Part shown: positions 27,471-37,169 of the stretch, piece by piece
Position numbering within the stretch: the stretch's first letter is position 1
Layout: every line of letters begins with the position of its first letter
Origin: an uncultured Pelagibacteraceae bacterium
Lineage (GTDB): Bacteria > Pseudomonadota > Alphaproteobacteria > Pelagibacterales > Pelagibacteraceae
Assembly: GCA_902541285.1 (NCBI GenBank)
Contig: CACBQD010000003.1
Coordinates: 1-64,000, forward strand
DNA: 64,000 bases
Direction: 5' to 3'
The notes under the pieces: generated by a model
Databases searched by the model: none
Told to the model about the DNA's origin: nothing
The model's input: only the letters and a program-made list of their open reading frames with translations
Made by a program: the position numbers and the translations under genes

Positions 27471-29755
27471 TTTGGTTTTTTATAACTAATTACTCCTGCT
27501 GAATACGCTGCCACAGATGCTAAGTTTAATATATCAGATGTTGAGGATCTTAATGGAGCAATTTCAATTGCTTGACCTAAACCGATTAATAGTGGTCCGA
27601 TAACTTTAGCGCCGCCTAAAGTTTTCATTATTTTATATGTTATGGCAGCACTATGTTGTCCAGGCATAATTAATATATTTGCATTACCCACAATCTCAGA
27701 GAATGGATAAAGGTCCTTATACTCATCACTTAAAGCCACATCAGGCTGCATATCCCCATCAAACTTAAAGTTAACTTTTTTATTTCTTAAAATTTCTACT
27801 GCATCTCTTATATGTTTAGTTCTAGTAGTAATTGGTTGGCCGAATGTTGAGTGTGAAAGAAAAGCAACTTTTGGTTCAAAACCAAATAATTTCGCGACTC
27901 TAGATGCAGAAATAGCTATTTCAGATAACTGCTCAGAGGTTGGATGCTCATGAACACTTGTGTCTGCAATAAAGACAGTTTTGCCTTTATTGACAATCAT
28001 GTTCAACCCAAACATAATTTCTCCTGGTCTAGCATCTATGACCTTTTTTACTTTCTCAAGAGATTGTCCATACCTTCTCGAATTACCGGTAACCATTGCA
28101 TCAGCATCACCACATGCAACCATGCAAGAACCCCAAATAACTCTGTCATTTCTAACCATCTTATCACAATCTCTTTCAAGCAATCCCTCTTTTCTTTGAA
28201 GTTTATTAAATAGATAATTCACATATTTTTTACGTTTGTCGCCTAAAGTAGAGTTTACAATCTCAATATCAAAGTTTTCTCCGTAACCAATCTCTCTCAG
28301 TTTTTCTTTAACCACTTTTTCTTTAGCAACCAGAATAGGTGTGCCTAGGCCACTATTTTTAAATGCTATAGCTGCTTTTAAAGTATTTTCATCTTCACCA
28401 TCAGCAAATACAACTTTTTTGTTCGTTTTTTTAATTTGGTTATTTATTCCCTGCATAATTGTTACAGATGGATCAAGCCTTTGTTTTAGCTGTTCAGAAT
28501 ATTGATCAAAATTTTCTATTTTTTTTCTAGCAACTCCAGATTTAATGGCTGCTTTTGCTACTGCTAATGGTATAACGCTTATTAAACGTGGGTCAAAAGT
28601 AGATGGAATGATATATTCTTTTCCATAATTAGGTCTTTCACCACCCATTGCAGCTGCGACCTCATCAGGCACAAATTCTCTTGCAAGTGAGGCGATAGCA
28701 TTAGCTGCCGCAACTTTCATTTCTTCATTAATAGTTTTTGCTCTAACATCTAATGCTCCCCTAAATATGTAAGGAAACCCAATTAAATTATTTACTTGAT
28801 TTGGATAATCGGATCTACCCGTTGCTATAATTGCATCATTTCTCACTTCTTCTATTTCTTCTGGTTTAATTTCAGGATCTGGATTTGCGCAAGCAAATAT
28901 AATTGGATTTTTCGCCATTTTTTTTACCATACTCTTTTTAACAACACCTGCTGCGGATAAGCCTAAAAATACATCTGCATTTTTCATCGCATCGTCTAAA
29001 CTTTTATCCTTAGTTTCTACTGCAAATTCTTTTTTCCAAGAATTAATATCTTTTCTATTTTTATTTATTACGCCCTTTGTATCCAACATCTTAATATTAT
29101 TTTTTGGAATACCGGTGCTTCTAAATAATTTTGCGCATGCCATAGCTGCAGCACCTGCACCATTAATCACTATTTTAATTTTTTTTAAGTTTTTTTTTGC
29201 AATATCAACTGCATTAATTAGTGCGGCTGTTGTAATGATTGCAGTTCCATGTTGATCATCATGAAACACAGGAATATCTAGAATTTTTTTTAATTCTTCT
29301 TCAATTATAAAACAGTTTGGAGCTGCAATGTCCTCAAGATTTATACCACCAAAACTTTTTGCGATATGTTTTATTGAATTAATTATTTCTTTTGTATCTT
29401 CTGTATCTATTTCTAAATCTATAGAGTCTATATCTGCAAATCTTTTAAATAGAACAGCTTTTCCTTCCATCACTGGTTTTGATGCTATCGCACCCAAATT
29501 TCCTAGCCCTAATATTGCTGATCCATTACTAATTACTGCAACTAGATTTCCTTTAGTAGTATATTCATATGCCAACTCAGGATTATCGGCTATTGCCTTT
29601 ACAGGAGCCGCAACACCAGGAGAATAAGCTAAGGCCAGATCTCTTTTTGTAGTTACCGGCTTAGATGAAACGATCTCTATTTTGCCAGATTTATCATTAG
29701 TATGAAAATCTAAAGCTTCTTTATCAGAATAATGTTCAATTTTGTTTTTTTTCAT
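27467..29755 (-). CDS. maeB: NADP-dependent malic enzyme fused to phosphotransacetylase-like domain
   Basis: Oxidative decarboxylation of malate to pyruvate with NADPH production. The 762 residues are the MaeB hybrid: an N-terminal malic domain (LALAYSPGVAAPVKAI, about 40-55), the FHDDQHGTAIITTAA metal/catalytic region (about 140-155), an NADP-binding part (VINGAGAAAMACAKL) and a C-terminal phosphate acetyltransferase-like domain (from about 440) which usually has a regulatory acetyl-CoA role. The start is 44 bp from the divergent murJ start. Confidence 0.96.
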   Translation of the reverse strand: MKKNKIEHYSDKEALDFHTNDKSGKIEIVSSKPVTTKRDLALAYSPGVAAPVKAIADNPELAYEYTTKGNLVAVISNGSAILGLGNLGAIASKPVMEGKAVLFKRFADIDSIDLEIDTEDTKEIINSIKHIAKSFGGINLEDIAAPNCFIIEEELKKILDIPVFHDDQHGTAIITTAALINAVDIAKKNLKKIKIVINGAGAAAMACAKLFRSTGIPKNNIKMLDTKGVINKNRKDINSWKKEFAVETKDKSLDDAMKNADVFLGLSAAGVVKKSMVKKMAKNPIIFACANPDPEIKPEEIEEVRNDAIIATGRSDYPNQVNNLIGFPYIFRGALDVRAKTINEEMKVAAANAIASLAREFVPDEVAAAMGGERPNYGKEYIIPSTFDPRLISVIPLAVAKAAIKSGVARKKIENFDQYSEQLKQRLDPSVTIMQGINNQIKKTNKKVVFADGEDENTLKAAIAFKNSGLGTPILVAKEKVVKEKLREIGYGENFDIEIVNSTLGDKRKKYVNYLFNKLQRKEGLLERDCDKMVRNDRVIWGSCMVACGDADAMVTGNSRRYGQSLEKVKKVIDARPGEIMFGLNMIVNKGKTVFIADTSVHEHPTSEQLSEIAISASRVAKLFGFEPKVAFLSHSTFGQPITTRTKHIRDAVEILRNKKVNFKFDGDMQPDVALSDEYKDLYPFSEIVGNANILIMPGQHSAAITYKIMKTLGGAKVIGPLLIGLGQAIEIAPLRSSTSDILNLASVAAYSAGVISYKKPN

Positions 29756-29799
29756 TATTTGTTTAGATATACAAAAGGATTAAGTTAGTAATATGATTT

Positions 29800-31326
29800 A
29801 TGAATTTAATTAAGTCAACAGGCACGTTTAGTCTGTTTGTTATACTAAGCAGAATATTAGGATACATTAGAGACTTTTTTATAGCTATTTATCTTGGTTC
29901 GGGACCAATTGCTGATGCATTCTTCGTAGCATTTAGAATACCAAACACTTTTAGAAGATTGTTTGCAGAAGGTACTTTTAATGCAGCATTTGTTCCATCT
30001 TATACATCAGAACTTTTGTCTAGTAAAAAAAAAGCTCAGAAATTTGCAAACTCAGTATTTAATTTATTGGTCTTAGCGCTTTTAAGTCTAACAATACTAA
30101 TCGAGATTTTTATGCCAAGCTTTATAAAATTGATTGCTCCTGGCTTTTCAGATTTAGATGAAAAGTTCAAATTAGCAGTTGATTTAACAAGAATTACTTT
30201 TCCATTTTTAATTTTTATAAGTTTAGCCTCTTTTTTTTCAGCAATTTTAAATTCTCATAACAAATTTGCCGTCGCAGCAGCAGCCCCACTTTTTTTAAAT
30301 ATAATATTAATAATATGTTTCCTAATTATAAAAAATGATACAGATTTAGTTTACTATCTAAGTTATGCAATAACATTTGCGGGAATTATACAATTTTTAT
30401 TTTTAATTATTTTTACTAGAAAATATTTTTATCCAAATTTTAAATTCAATTTTCAAATTGATAATAAAATAAAATTTTTTTTTAGAAAACTCTTGCCCAG
30501 TATATTTTCGTCTGGCGTTACTCAGATTAATATATTAGTTGGTACAATAATTGCCTCTTTCCAAGCAAGTGCTGTTTCATATTTATATTATGCAGATAGG
30601 ATATACCAGATAAACTTAGCTATAGCAGGGATTGCAATCGGTATAATTATTCTGCCTAACTTAAGTAGATATGTAAAGAGTAAAGACAAAGTAAAATTGG
30701 AAATTTTACAAAATAAGTCTTTGGAGTTGAGTTTATTTTTAAGTCTTCCAGCTACCCTAGCATTAATTATTGCTTCTGAAGAAATTGTTTCTGGGCTTTT
30801 TGGATATGGATCTTTTAATGAAGAAAGTGTTAAAAATTCAGCTCTTGCATTATTTTATTTTGCATTAGGCCTACCTGCATTCTCAATGATAAAAATATTT
30901 TCAAGTTTTATATTTGCCAGAAATGATACAAAAACACCTTTTTACTTTTCATTGATTTCTGTAATTTTAAATATTGTTATTAGTGTATCTTTATTTAGTA
31001 AAATAGGTTTTATTATAATTCCTATAGCAACAACTATTTCTTCATGGTTGAATGGTTTCTTACTAATGGTATTTACTCTAAATAAAAATTATTTTAATTT
31101 CAATAACTTGTTTTTTATACAACTTTTTAAAATATCAATTTCAAATTTGATTTGTTTGGGATTATTTAAAATATTGATAAATTATTTTGGCAATTATTTT
31201 ATATTTTCAAATAGTTATAAATTTTTAGCAATTATATTATTAGTTCTTTTAACATTTGCTTTTTATTTGCTGATTTCAATACTCATTAAGGCCTTTAAAA
31301 TATCTGATATTAAATTAAACTATTAA
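29800..31326 (+). CDS. murJ: Lipid II flippase MurJ
   Basis: MOP-family transporter that flips lipid II across the cytoplasmic membrane. The 508 residues have about 14 hydrophobic segments. Family signatures are the N-terminal SRILGYIRDFFIAIYLGSGPIADAFFVAFRIPN (about 18-50), the FRRLFAEGTFNAAFVPSY substrate-gate loop and the conserved SYLYYADRIYQ. The Arg residues of the central cavity (R18, R24, R52 of the E. coli enzyme) have counterparts here. It is followed after 3 bp by trpS. Confidence 0.95.
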   Translation: MNLIKSTGTFSLFVILSRILGYIRDFFIAIYLGSGPIADAFFVAFRIPNTFRRLFAEGTFNAAFVPSYTSELLSSKKKAQKFANSVFNLLVLALLSLTILIEIFMPSFIKLIAPGFSDLDEKFKLAVDLTRITFPFLIFISLASFFSAILNSHNKFAVAAAAPLFLNIILIICFLIIKNDTDLVYYLSYAITFAGIIQFLFLIIFTRKYFYPNFKFNFQIDNKIKFFFRKLLPSIFSSGVTQINILVGTIIASFQASAVSYLYYADRIYQINLAIAGIAIGIIILPNLSRYVKSKDKVKLEILQNKSLELSLFLSLPATLALIIASEEIVSGLFGYGSFNEESVKNSALALFYFALGLPAFSMIKIFSSFIFARNDTKTPFYFSLISVILNIVISVSLFSKIGFIIIPIATTISSWLNGFLLMVFTLNKNYFNFNNLFFIQLFKISISNLICLGLFKILINYFGNYFIFSNSYKFLAIILLVLLTFAFYLLISILIKAFKISDIKLNY

Positions 31327-31329
31327 ATT

Positions 31330-32331
31330 ATGTCTAAAAAAATTTTTTCTGGAGTTCAACCAACGGGAAATTTGCATCTTGGTAATTATATAGGTGCTAT
31401 AAAAAACTTTGTAGATTTACAAAATATTCAAGAAAACAATTGTATCTTTTGTGTTGTTGATCTTCATGCCATCACTGTAATGCAAGATCCAATAGAGTTA
31501 AAAAATAATATTAGAGAGACAGCGGCAGCATTTATCGCAAGCGGTATTGATCCAAAAAATAGTATAATATTTAATCAATCTTTAGTTCCCGCACATTCTG
31601 AGGGCTCTTGGATTTTAGGATGTGTAGCCAGAATGGGATGGCTTAATAGAATGACACAATTCAAAGAAAAAGCCGGAAAAGATAAGGAAAAAGCTAGTGT
31701 TGGTTTATATATTTATCCAGTTCTAATGGCCTCTGATATTCTTTTATACGACGCTACTCATGTACCGGTTGGAGATGATCAAAAACAGCATCTAGAACTC
31801 TGCAGAGATATAGCTCAAAAATTTAATAACGAATATAAATGCCCAGATTTTTTAAGACCACCTGAGCCTCTTATACAAAAACATTTTTCAAGAATAATGA
31901 GTTTAAAAGATGGAACAAAAAAAATGAGCAAGTCAGATATTGCTGAAGGAAGTAGGATCAACCTAACAGACACTGAGGATCAAATTATTAACAAAATAAA
32001 AAAAGCAAAAACCGATAATGATACTTTACCTGGAAATGAAAATGGGCTTAAGGGTAGACCTGAAGCAGAAAATTTAATGGGTATTTACTCTAGCTTAAGA
32101 AATCAAAATATTACTGATACATTAAATGAATTTGAGGGAAAAAATTTCTCTGATTTAAAAAATAAATTATCTGAAATTATTATAACTAAGCTGTCACCCA
32201 TATCAAAAGAAATAAAAAAATTGTTGTCAGATAAAAATTATATAGATCAAATTTTAAAAGATGGAGCAGTAAAAGCAGAAGATATTTCTTCTAACAAAGT
32301 TAAAAAGTTAAAAGAAATAGTGGGTTTTTAA
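31330..32331 (+). CDS. trpS: Tryptophanyl-tRNA synthetase
   Basis: Class I synthetase charging tRNA-Trp. The 333-residue length is standard. The HIGH-type motif is [19 protein letters not shown] (about 8-26), the middle has [29 protein letters not shown], and the KMSKS loop reads KKMSKSD (about 197-203). It is 3 bp downstream of murJ; murJ-trpS adjacency recurs in alphaproteobacteria, and nfu follows. Confidence 0.97.
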   Translation: MSKKIFSGVQPTGNLHLGNYIGAIKNFVDLQNIQENNCIFCVVDLHAITVMQDPIELKNNIRETAAAFIASGIDPKNSIIFNQSLVPAHSEGSWILGCVARMGWLNRMTQFKEKAGKDKEKASVGLYIYPVLMASDILLYDATHVPVGDDQKQHLELCRDIAQKFNNEYKCPDFLRPPEPLIQKHFSRIMSLKDGTKKMSKSDIAEGSRINLTDTEDQIINKIKKAKTDNDTLPGNENGLKGRPEAENLMGIYSSLRNQNITDTLNEFEGKNFSDLKNKLSEIIITKLSPISKEIKKLLSDKNYIDQILKDGAVKAEDISSNKVKKLKEIVGF

Positions 32332-32368
32332 TCATTTAATATTTTGAAATAAACAGTATATAAAACTT

Positions 32369-32911
32369 ATGTTTATACAAACCGAAAATACACCAAACCC
32401 AAATTCATTAAAGTTTCTACCTGGTAGAAAGGTATCTAATGATGGTCCTTTAGAAGTTTTAAATCAGGAAGATACAAATAATTTATTGATAAAGAATCTA
32501 TTACAAATAAATGGAGTAACTGGAGTATTTTTAGGGGAAGACTTTTTTTCGATAAATAAAGAAGAAAGTAAGAAATGGGAAGATATTCAGCATATTGTTA
32601 TATCTTATGTTAATGAGCATTATGCAAATGGTAATACTTGCATTATAGATAAAACTAATGAAGAAGAGCAGAACAAAAATTATTCAGAGATTGAAAAAAA
32701 AATAATAAGTATTCTAGATTCTAAAATCAGACCTGCTGTTGCAAGAGATGGAGGAGATATAAAGTTTCAAGAATTCAAGGATGGAAAAGTTAAAGTTTTG
32801 TTAAAAGGCAGTTGTTCAGGTTGTCCATCTTCAACTCTCACTTTAAAAAAAGGTGTAGAAAACTTGCTTTGTCATTACATTCCTGAAGTTAAAGAAGTTT
32901 TAGCTGTATAA
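32369..32911 (+). CDS. Nfu-type iron-sulfur cluster carrier
   Basis: A 180-residue Fe-S scaffold/carrier with an N-terminal Nfu_N domain (MFIQTENTPNPNSLKFLPG) and a C-terminal NifU-like domain (IRPAVARDGGDIKF, about 117-130) containing the cluster-binding CSGC (about 153-156). It delivers 4Fe-4S clusters to apoproteins; miaB and nth in this window are plausible clients. It lies 37 bp downstream of trpS, in the conserved murJ-trpS-nfu order. Confidence 0.93.
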   Translation: MFIQTENTPNPNSLKFLPGRKVSNDGPLEVLNQEDTNNLLIKNLLQINGVTGVFLGEDFFSINKEESKKWEDIQHIVISYVNEHYANGNTCIIDKTNEEEQNKNYSEIEKKIISILDSKIRPAVARDGGDIKFQEFKDGKVKVLLKGSCSGCPSSTLTLKKGVENLLCHYIPEVKEVLAV

Positions 32912-32939
32912 ATAATTAATAATAATTATATTGAAACTA

Positions 32940-34031
32940 ATGGTTAGGCGTACAAAAAATAAAATTATTAAACAAAATCGAAAGAAAAATAATATATTTA
33001 GATTTTCAGTAATCAGTCTTTTAGTGATTTTCTCATTTTTTACATTACCTTCTATAAATATTTTTTTAGATAAAAATTTTAATTTCAAAAAATCTGTAAT
33101 CTCAAATGCTGGTGTAAATTTTGACCATGAACTAGAAAAAAGAAAAAAAATCCTTGATGGAGATAAAGAAACTAAAACAAATAAACTTAATCTGAAAAAT
33201 ATTTTTGCTGATATTGATTTTTTCAGTACAGATGATGAGGGCCAAAATTCAATAAGATTTGATGCAAGAACAATTGAGCAATTGTTTAAAGATACAAATT
33301 ATAATCTTGAAAGAGTTAGAGAGACTAAGTTAGTGAATATAGGTAATAAAATTGATCATCTTCCAAAAGAGATTAAAAGCATTGAAAACTCAAAAAAAAG
33401 AAAAAAACTATTTATCCAAATAGTTTTGCCATTAATCGTAGAAGAGAATGCTAAAATTCGACTTGATAGAAAGGAATTATTTAGAATATTGGGCAAAAAT
33501 ATTAATACGCAAAAAGAAAAGAATTGGTTAAAAGAAAAATTTAAACAATATGGTTTAAGAGATGGAGATTTTTATTCTTTGAAAATTAGAATGGATGAAA
33601 TACCTGTCTCCCTAGCACTTGCTCAAGCTGCTAAAGAAACTGGATGGGGTACATCGAGATTTGCACAAGAGGGTAATGCATTATTTGGACAATGGACATG
33701 GAATGGTGAAGGAATTAGACCAGCAGGTGTGGATAAAGATGCAAAACACAAAGTTGCGAAATTTGCAGTCCTTAAAGCATCAGTTAGAGCATATCAGCGA
33801 AATTTAAATACTCATAGCAGTTATATCGAATTTAGAAAAGAAAGAGCAATTCAAAGGGACAACGATGAAAAATTAGACAGTTTAAAGCTGGTAAATTATT
33901 TAGATAAATACGCAGAGACAGGGCAACAATACATTGACGTGTTAAAACAAATTATAAAGCAAAATTCTCTTACAGATTTTGATGATGTAAATGTAATGCC
34001 TACAAGTAACAAAACTAAAAAATTAATTTAA
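32940..34031 (+). CDS. Bax-like glucosaminidase-domain protein
   Basis: A 363-residue envelope protein, taking the ATG at 32940; a TTG 9 bp upstream is also possible. One transmembrane segment (VISLLVIFSFFTLPSI, about 23-38) anchors it, a coiled region follows, and residues about 215-310 form a glucosaminidase domain: VSLALAQAAKETGWGTSRFAQ with the catalytic Glu in KETGWG, and NALFGQWTW. This resembles E. coli Bax and related putative peptidoglycan hydrolases. Its stop overlaps that of the convergent deacetylase gene by 4 bp; both neighbours act on cell-wall or surface glycans. Confidence 0.83.
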   Translation: MVRRTKNKIIKQNRKKNNIFRFSVISLLVIFSFFTLPSINIFLDKNFNFKKSVISNAGVNFDHELEKRKKILDGDKETKTNKLNLKNIFADIDFFSTDDEGQNSIRFDARTIEQLFKDTNYNLERVRETKLVNIGNKIDHLPKEIKSIENSKKRKKLFIQIVLPLIVEENAKIRLDRKELFRILGKNINTQKEKNWLKEKFKQYGLRDGDFYSLKIRMDEIPVSLALAQAAKETGWGTSRFAQEGNALFGQWTWNGEGIRPAGVDKDAKHKVAKFAVLKASVRAYQRNLNTHSSYIEFRKERAIQRDNDEKLDSLKLVNYLDKYAETGQQYIDVLKQIIKQNSLTDFDDVNVMPTSNKTKKLI

Positions 34032-35080
34032 TTTTGAACAAATTGGAAACCTGAAAATCTCCACCCATTTTCATCTTTTAATGAACAGTTGATTCTCCCT
34101 CTTCTTTCAATAAATTTTTCTGAAAAATTAATATTTAATATATTGTCGTTCAAGATAATTTTTGTTTTTCTCCACTTTGAGCCTTCATTTGAAAAGCAAT
34201 TAATATTTTCTAAATTTTTTTGATCTTCGAAAAATTCTATCGTCATTTTAGGTGGGTTTTCTCCATCATTCATAAATTTGTTTTCAGGTTTAATAATTTT
34301 ATACTGAAGTGGCAAATAAGATATTACTTCTTTAAATCGTTTTATTTCTCCATATTTTTCGTTTATAGGGAATCTTGGTAGCTCATATCTATCTTTATTT
34401 AAATCAATAACACCTGAATGTTGGCCAAATGCAAATTCAAAATTGTTTGCAATATAATTTTTCTGCTCTAAATTATATTCACCAAAGGGATAAGAAAAAT
34501 AAATTGGATTATATCCCAATTTATTTTTAAAAATTTTAATTGATTCCTCAATATCTTCTACAAACTTTTGAAAAGCAAATTTAGTTAAATAATCATGAGA
34601 ATGCGAATGATTACCAATGTATGCAAAGTTCTCTTTTTCTACTTCTTTTATTTGGTCCCAACTCATATATCCTTTATTCCCAACCGCCTCTGTTGAGACA
34701 AATAAAATAAAAGGAATTTTTTCCTGTTTTAAGATTGGCCATGCGTTTTCATAGAAAGATGTAAATGCATCATCAATAGTTAATAAAATTTTCTTTTGTT
34801 TTTTAACCTTTTCAAAATTTATTGAAAATTCACCAGGATTATAAAAATGTAAATTATTTTCTTTTATTAAATTAATATGTTTTTTAAATATATCTAATCT
34901 TATATTTGTTGATGGATACTTATTTTCTTCAAATCTATGATACATAATTGCCAAAACTCCTTGTTCATTCTTAAAATATTTTTTATTTACTACTTCAGCT
35001 TTAACGTTTAAAAAAATAATAAAAAAAATGAATACTTTAGTTATTAATGCTGCAGATGATAAAATTTTATTTTCTCTCAT
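34028..35080 (-). CDS. Polysaccharide deacetylase family protein
   Basis: A predicted secreted or membrane-anchored carbohydrate deacetylase of 350 residues. The N-terminal signal segment is KVFIFFIIFLNVKA. NodB-domain motifs are LLTIDDAF (motif 1, about 103-110), the metal-binding GNHSHSHDYL (motif 2, about 159-168) and YFSYPFGEYN (motif 3, about 195-204). A C-terminal beta-rich part of unknown role follows. The only usable ATG (35080) makes the gene overlap the divergent tsaB by 53 bp. The substrate is unknown; peptidoglycan or an exopolysaccharide is likely. Confidence 0.85.
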   Translation of the reverse strand: MRENKILSSAALITKVFIFFIIFLNVKAEVVNKKYFKNEQGVLAIMYHRFEENKYPSTNIRLDIFKKHINLIKENNLHFYNPGEFSINFEKVKKQKKILLTIDDAFTSFYENAWPILKQEKIPFILFVSTEAVGNKGYMSWDQIKEVEKENFAYIGNHSHSHDYLTKFAFQKFVEDIEESIKIFKNKLGYNPIYFSYPFGEYNLEQKNYIANNFEFAFGQHSGVIDLNKDRYELPRFPINEKYGEIKRFKEVISYLPLQYKIIKPENKFMNDGENPPKMTIEFFEDQKNLENINCFSNEGSKWRKTKIILNDNILNINFSEKFIERRGRINCSLKDENGWRFSGFQFVQN

Positions 35081-35405
35081 AACGAACTTAGAATCTTATA
35101 CTACCGCTCATACAAACAGTAGAGAAAATTTTGATAAAATAATGATATTAATTTTGAATTTTCTTAAAGAGCATGATTCAAATTTAGATAAAATAAGTGA
35201 AATATTTGTAAACCAAGGTCCTGGGAAAATCTCAAGCATTAGAAATTCCATAGCAATTGCTAAAGGCATTGCTTTTGCAAAAAACATTGATTTATATGGA
35301 TTTTTGAGTGAACATTTAACTGATAAAGATGTAAATCAGTTAGTAAAAACTGATAAAAAAAACTTTACAAATATTAATTTGATTAAACCCCTTTACTCGA
35401 GTTAA
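35028..35405 (+). CDS. tsaB: Short TsaB-like tRNA threonylcarbamoyladenosine factor
   Basis: Resembles the N-terminal half of TsaB, the partner of TsaD in making t6A37 in tRNA. MNTLVINAADDKILFSL is the first strand pair of the ASKHA fold, and FVNQGPGKISSIRNSIAIAKGIAFAKNIDLYGF corresponds to the GPGSFTGLRIG signature of TsaB. At 125 residues it lacks the C-terminal half (E. coli TsaB has 231). The position before fur-miaB fits alphaproteobacterial order, but the rimI gene usually adjacent is missing. It may be a minimal TsaB that still dimerises with TsaD. Confidence 0.75.
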   Translation: MNTLVINAADDKILFSLITNLESYTTAHTNSRENFDKIMILILNFLKEHDSNLDKISEIFVNQGPGKISSIRNSIAIAKGIAFAKNIDLYGFLSEHLTDKDVNQLVKTDKKNFTNINLIKPLYSS

Positions 35406-35413
35406 AATATATT

Positions 35414-35833
35414 ATGTTAGAAACTATTGAAGAAAAATGCCAAAAAAATGGTGTAAAACTTACAGATCAAAGAAGGATAATCGCAAGAGTAATATCCGAA
35501 TCTAAAAAAACATATGGAGAATCTGACCATCCAGATGTTGATGAATTATATAATAGAGTTTCTCAAATAGATTCTAAAATTAGTATCGCTACTGTTTACA
35601 GGACAGTTAAGCTTTTTGAGGAAGCGGGTATATTAACAAAACATGATTTTAAATCTGGAAAGGCGAGATATGAATTAAATGATGATCATAATCATTTGAT
35701 TGATATAAAAACTGGAGAGATAATAGAATTTGTTGATGAAGAAATCGAAGAATTACAAAAAAAAATTGCTGATAAATACGGTTATAAGCTTGTTGATCAT
35801 AAATTAGAACTATACGGTATCAAAAAAAAATAA
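35414..35833 (+). CDS. fur: Fur-family metal-responsive regulator (Fur/Mur type)
   Basis: A 139-residue winged-helix repressor. The DNA-binding domain includes LTDQRRIIARVI and KISIATVYRTVKLFEEAGI (recognition helix, about 56-74); the dimerisation domain has RYELNDDHNHLIDIKTGEIIEFVDEEIEELQ. The two structural-zinc CxxC motifs are absent and the canonical Cys after HHDH is Asp here, as in alphaproteobacterial Fur/Mur proteins, some of which sense manganese. It lies 8 bp after tsaB and 3 bp before miaB. Confidence 0.9.
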   Translation: MLETIEEKCQKNGVKLTDQRRIIARVISESKKTYGESDHPDVDELYNRVSQIDSKISIATVYRTVKLFEEAGILTKHDFKSGKARYELNDDHNHLIDIKTGEIIEFVDEEIEELQKKIADKYGYKLVDHKLELYGIKKK

Positions 35834-35836
35834 TTC

Positions 35837-37168
35837 ATGCATAAGAAGGTTTTTATAAAGACATTTGGTTGTCAAATGAATGAGTATGATTCTAACAGGA
35901 TATATGATGCTGTTAGGTCGATAGGTTATAATAAAACTGAAAACCAAGAAGAGGCTGATTGTTATATTTTAAATACTTGTCATATTAGAGATAAAGCTAA
36001 AGATAAAGTTTATCATGAGATTGGGAGAGTAAAAAAATTATATAAAGACAAAAAAAAACCAATTATGGTTGTTGCAGGTTGCGTTGCACAAGCTGAAAAT
36101 ACTGAGATGCTTAATAGAGAGAAATATATAGATTTAGTTATAGGTCCTCAATCTTATCAAAAAATAAATAATCTTTTGAAAAACTTTGAAGAAGAAAATA
36201 AAGTTGAAGAAACTGAATTCGACTCAGTTTCAAAGTTTAGGTACTTCGATAATATAAAAAATAACAACACCAATGTTTCGTCTTTTTTAACGATTCAAGA
36301 GGGTTGTGATAAGTTCTGTCACTTTTGTGTTGTTCCTTATACTAGAGGACCAGAGTATTCTAGACCATTCAAAAGCATTATTGATGAAGCTGAGAGATTG
36401 ATAAAGAATGGATCTAGAGAAATAACTTTTCTTGGTCAAAACGTAAATGCATATTCTTATAAAGACGGATCTAGGGAGTACCGACTGTCAGATCTTATAA
36501 ATACACTCAGCAAATATTCCGAAATAAGTAGAATTAGGTATACTACATCTCATCCAAGAGATATGACAGATGATCTTATTGAATGTTACAAAAATTCAAA
36601 AAAATTAATGCCTTTTGTTCATTTACCAATTCAAAGTGGTTCTGACAGAATATTAAAAATGATGAACAGAAAGCACACTGTAAGTTATTATTTAAACATT
36701 TATGAAAAATTAATCAAAATTAATCCTGACATAAAATTTTCTAGTGACTTTATTATTGGATACCCTGGAGAAACAGAGAATGATTTCAAAGAAACCATAA
36801 ATTTAGTTAATAAAATTAAATTTATAAATTCATTCTCATTTATTTTTAGCCCGAGACCAGGAACAAAGGCTGCAGAATTAAAGATTACTGATAAAGATAA
36901 ACTTAAAAATAGACTGATGACTATTCAAGAAAAATTATTTAGTAATCAAATAGAATTAAATAAATCTTTAGAAGGAAAAACTTTAGAGGTGCTTGTAGAA
37001 AACAAACTTAAAAACCAAAACAAATATTTTGGAAGAAATAAATTTTTAAATTCAGTTATTTTTGATGGTAATGAAAGTCATATTGGCAAATTAATTAAAG
37101 TGAATATCGAAAAAAGTAATCAAAATTCTTTATTTGGTAAAGTAACAGATGAAATGAAAGCAGCATAA
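35837..37168 (+). CDS. miaB: tRNA-2-methylthio-N6-dimethylallyladenosine synthase MiaB
   Basis: Radical-SAM enzyme adding the methylthio group at A37 of tRNAs that read UNN codons. The 443 residues have the N-terminal MTTase domain with auxiliary cluster cysteines (FGCQMNEYDS, NTCHIRDKA, AGCVAQ), the radical-SAM loop GCDKFCHFCVVPYTRG (CxxxCxxC, about 154-161) and a C-terminal TRAM domain. It needs two 4Fe-4S clusters. Confidence 0.97.
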   Translation: MHKKVFIKTFGCQMNEYDSNRIYDAVRSIGYNKTENQEEADCYILNTCHIRDKAKDKVYHEIGRVKKLYKDKKKPIMVVAGCVAQAENTEMLNREKYIDLVIGPQSYQKINNLLKNFEEENKVEETEFDSVSKFRYFDNIKNNNTNVSSFLTIQEGCDKFCHFCVVPYTRGPEYSRPFKSIIDEAERLIKNGSREITFLGQNVNAYSYKDGSREYRLSDLINTLSKYSEISRIRYTTSHPRDMTDDLIECYKNSKKLMPFVHLPIQSGSDRILKMMNRKHTVSYYLNIYEKLIKINPDIKFSSDFIIGYPGETENDFKETINLVNKIKFINSFSFIFSPRPGTKAAELKITDKDKLKNRLMTIQEKLFSNQIELNKSLEGKTLEVLVENKLKNQNKYFGRNKFLNSVIFDGNESHIGKLIKVNIEKSNQNSLFGKVTDEMKAA

Positions 37169-37169
37169 T

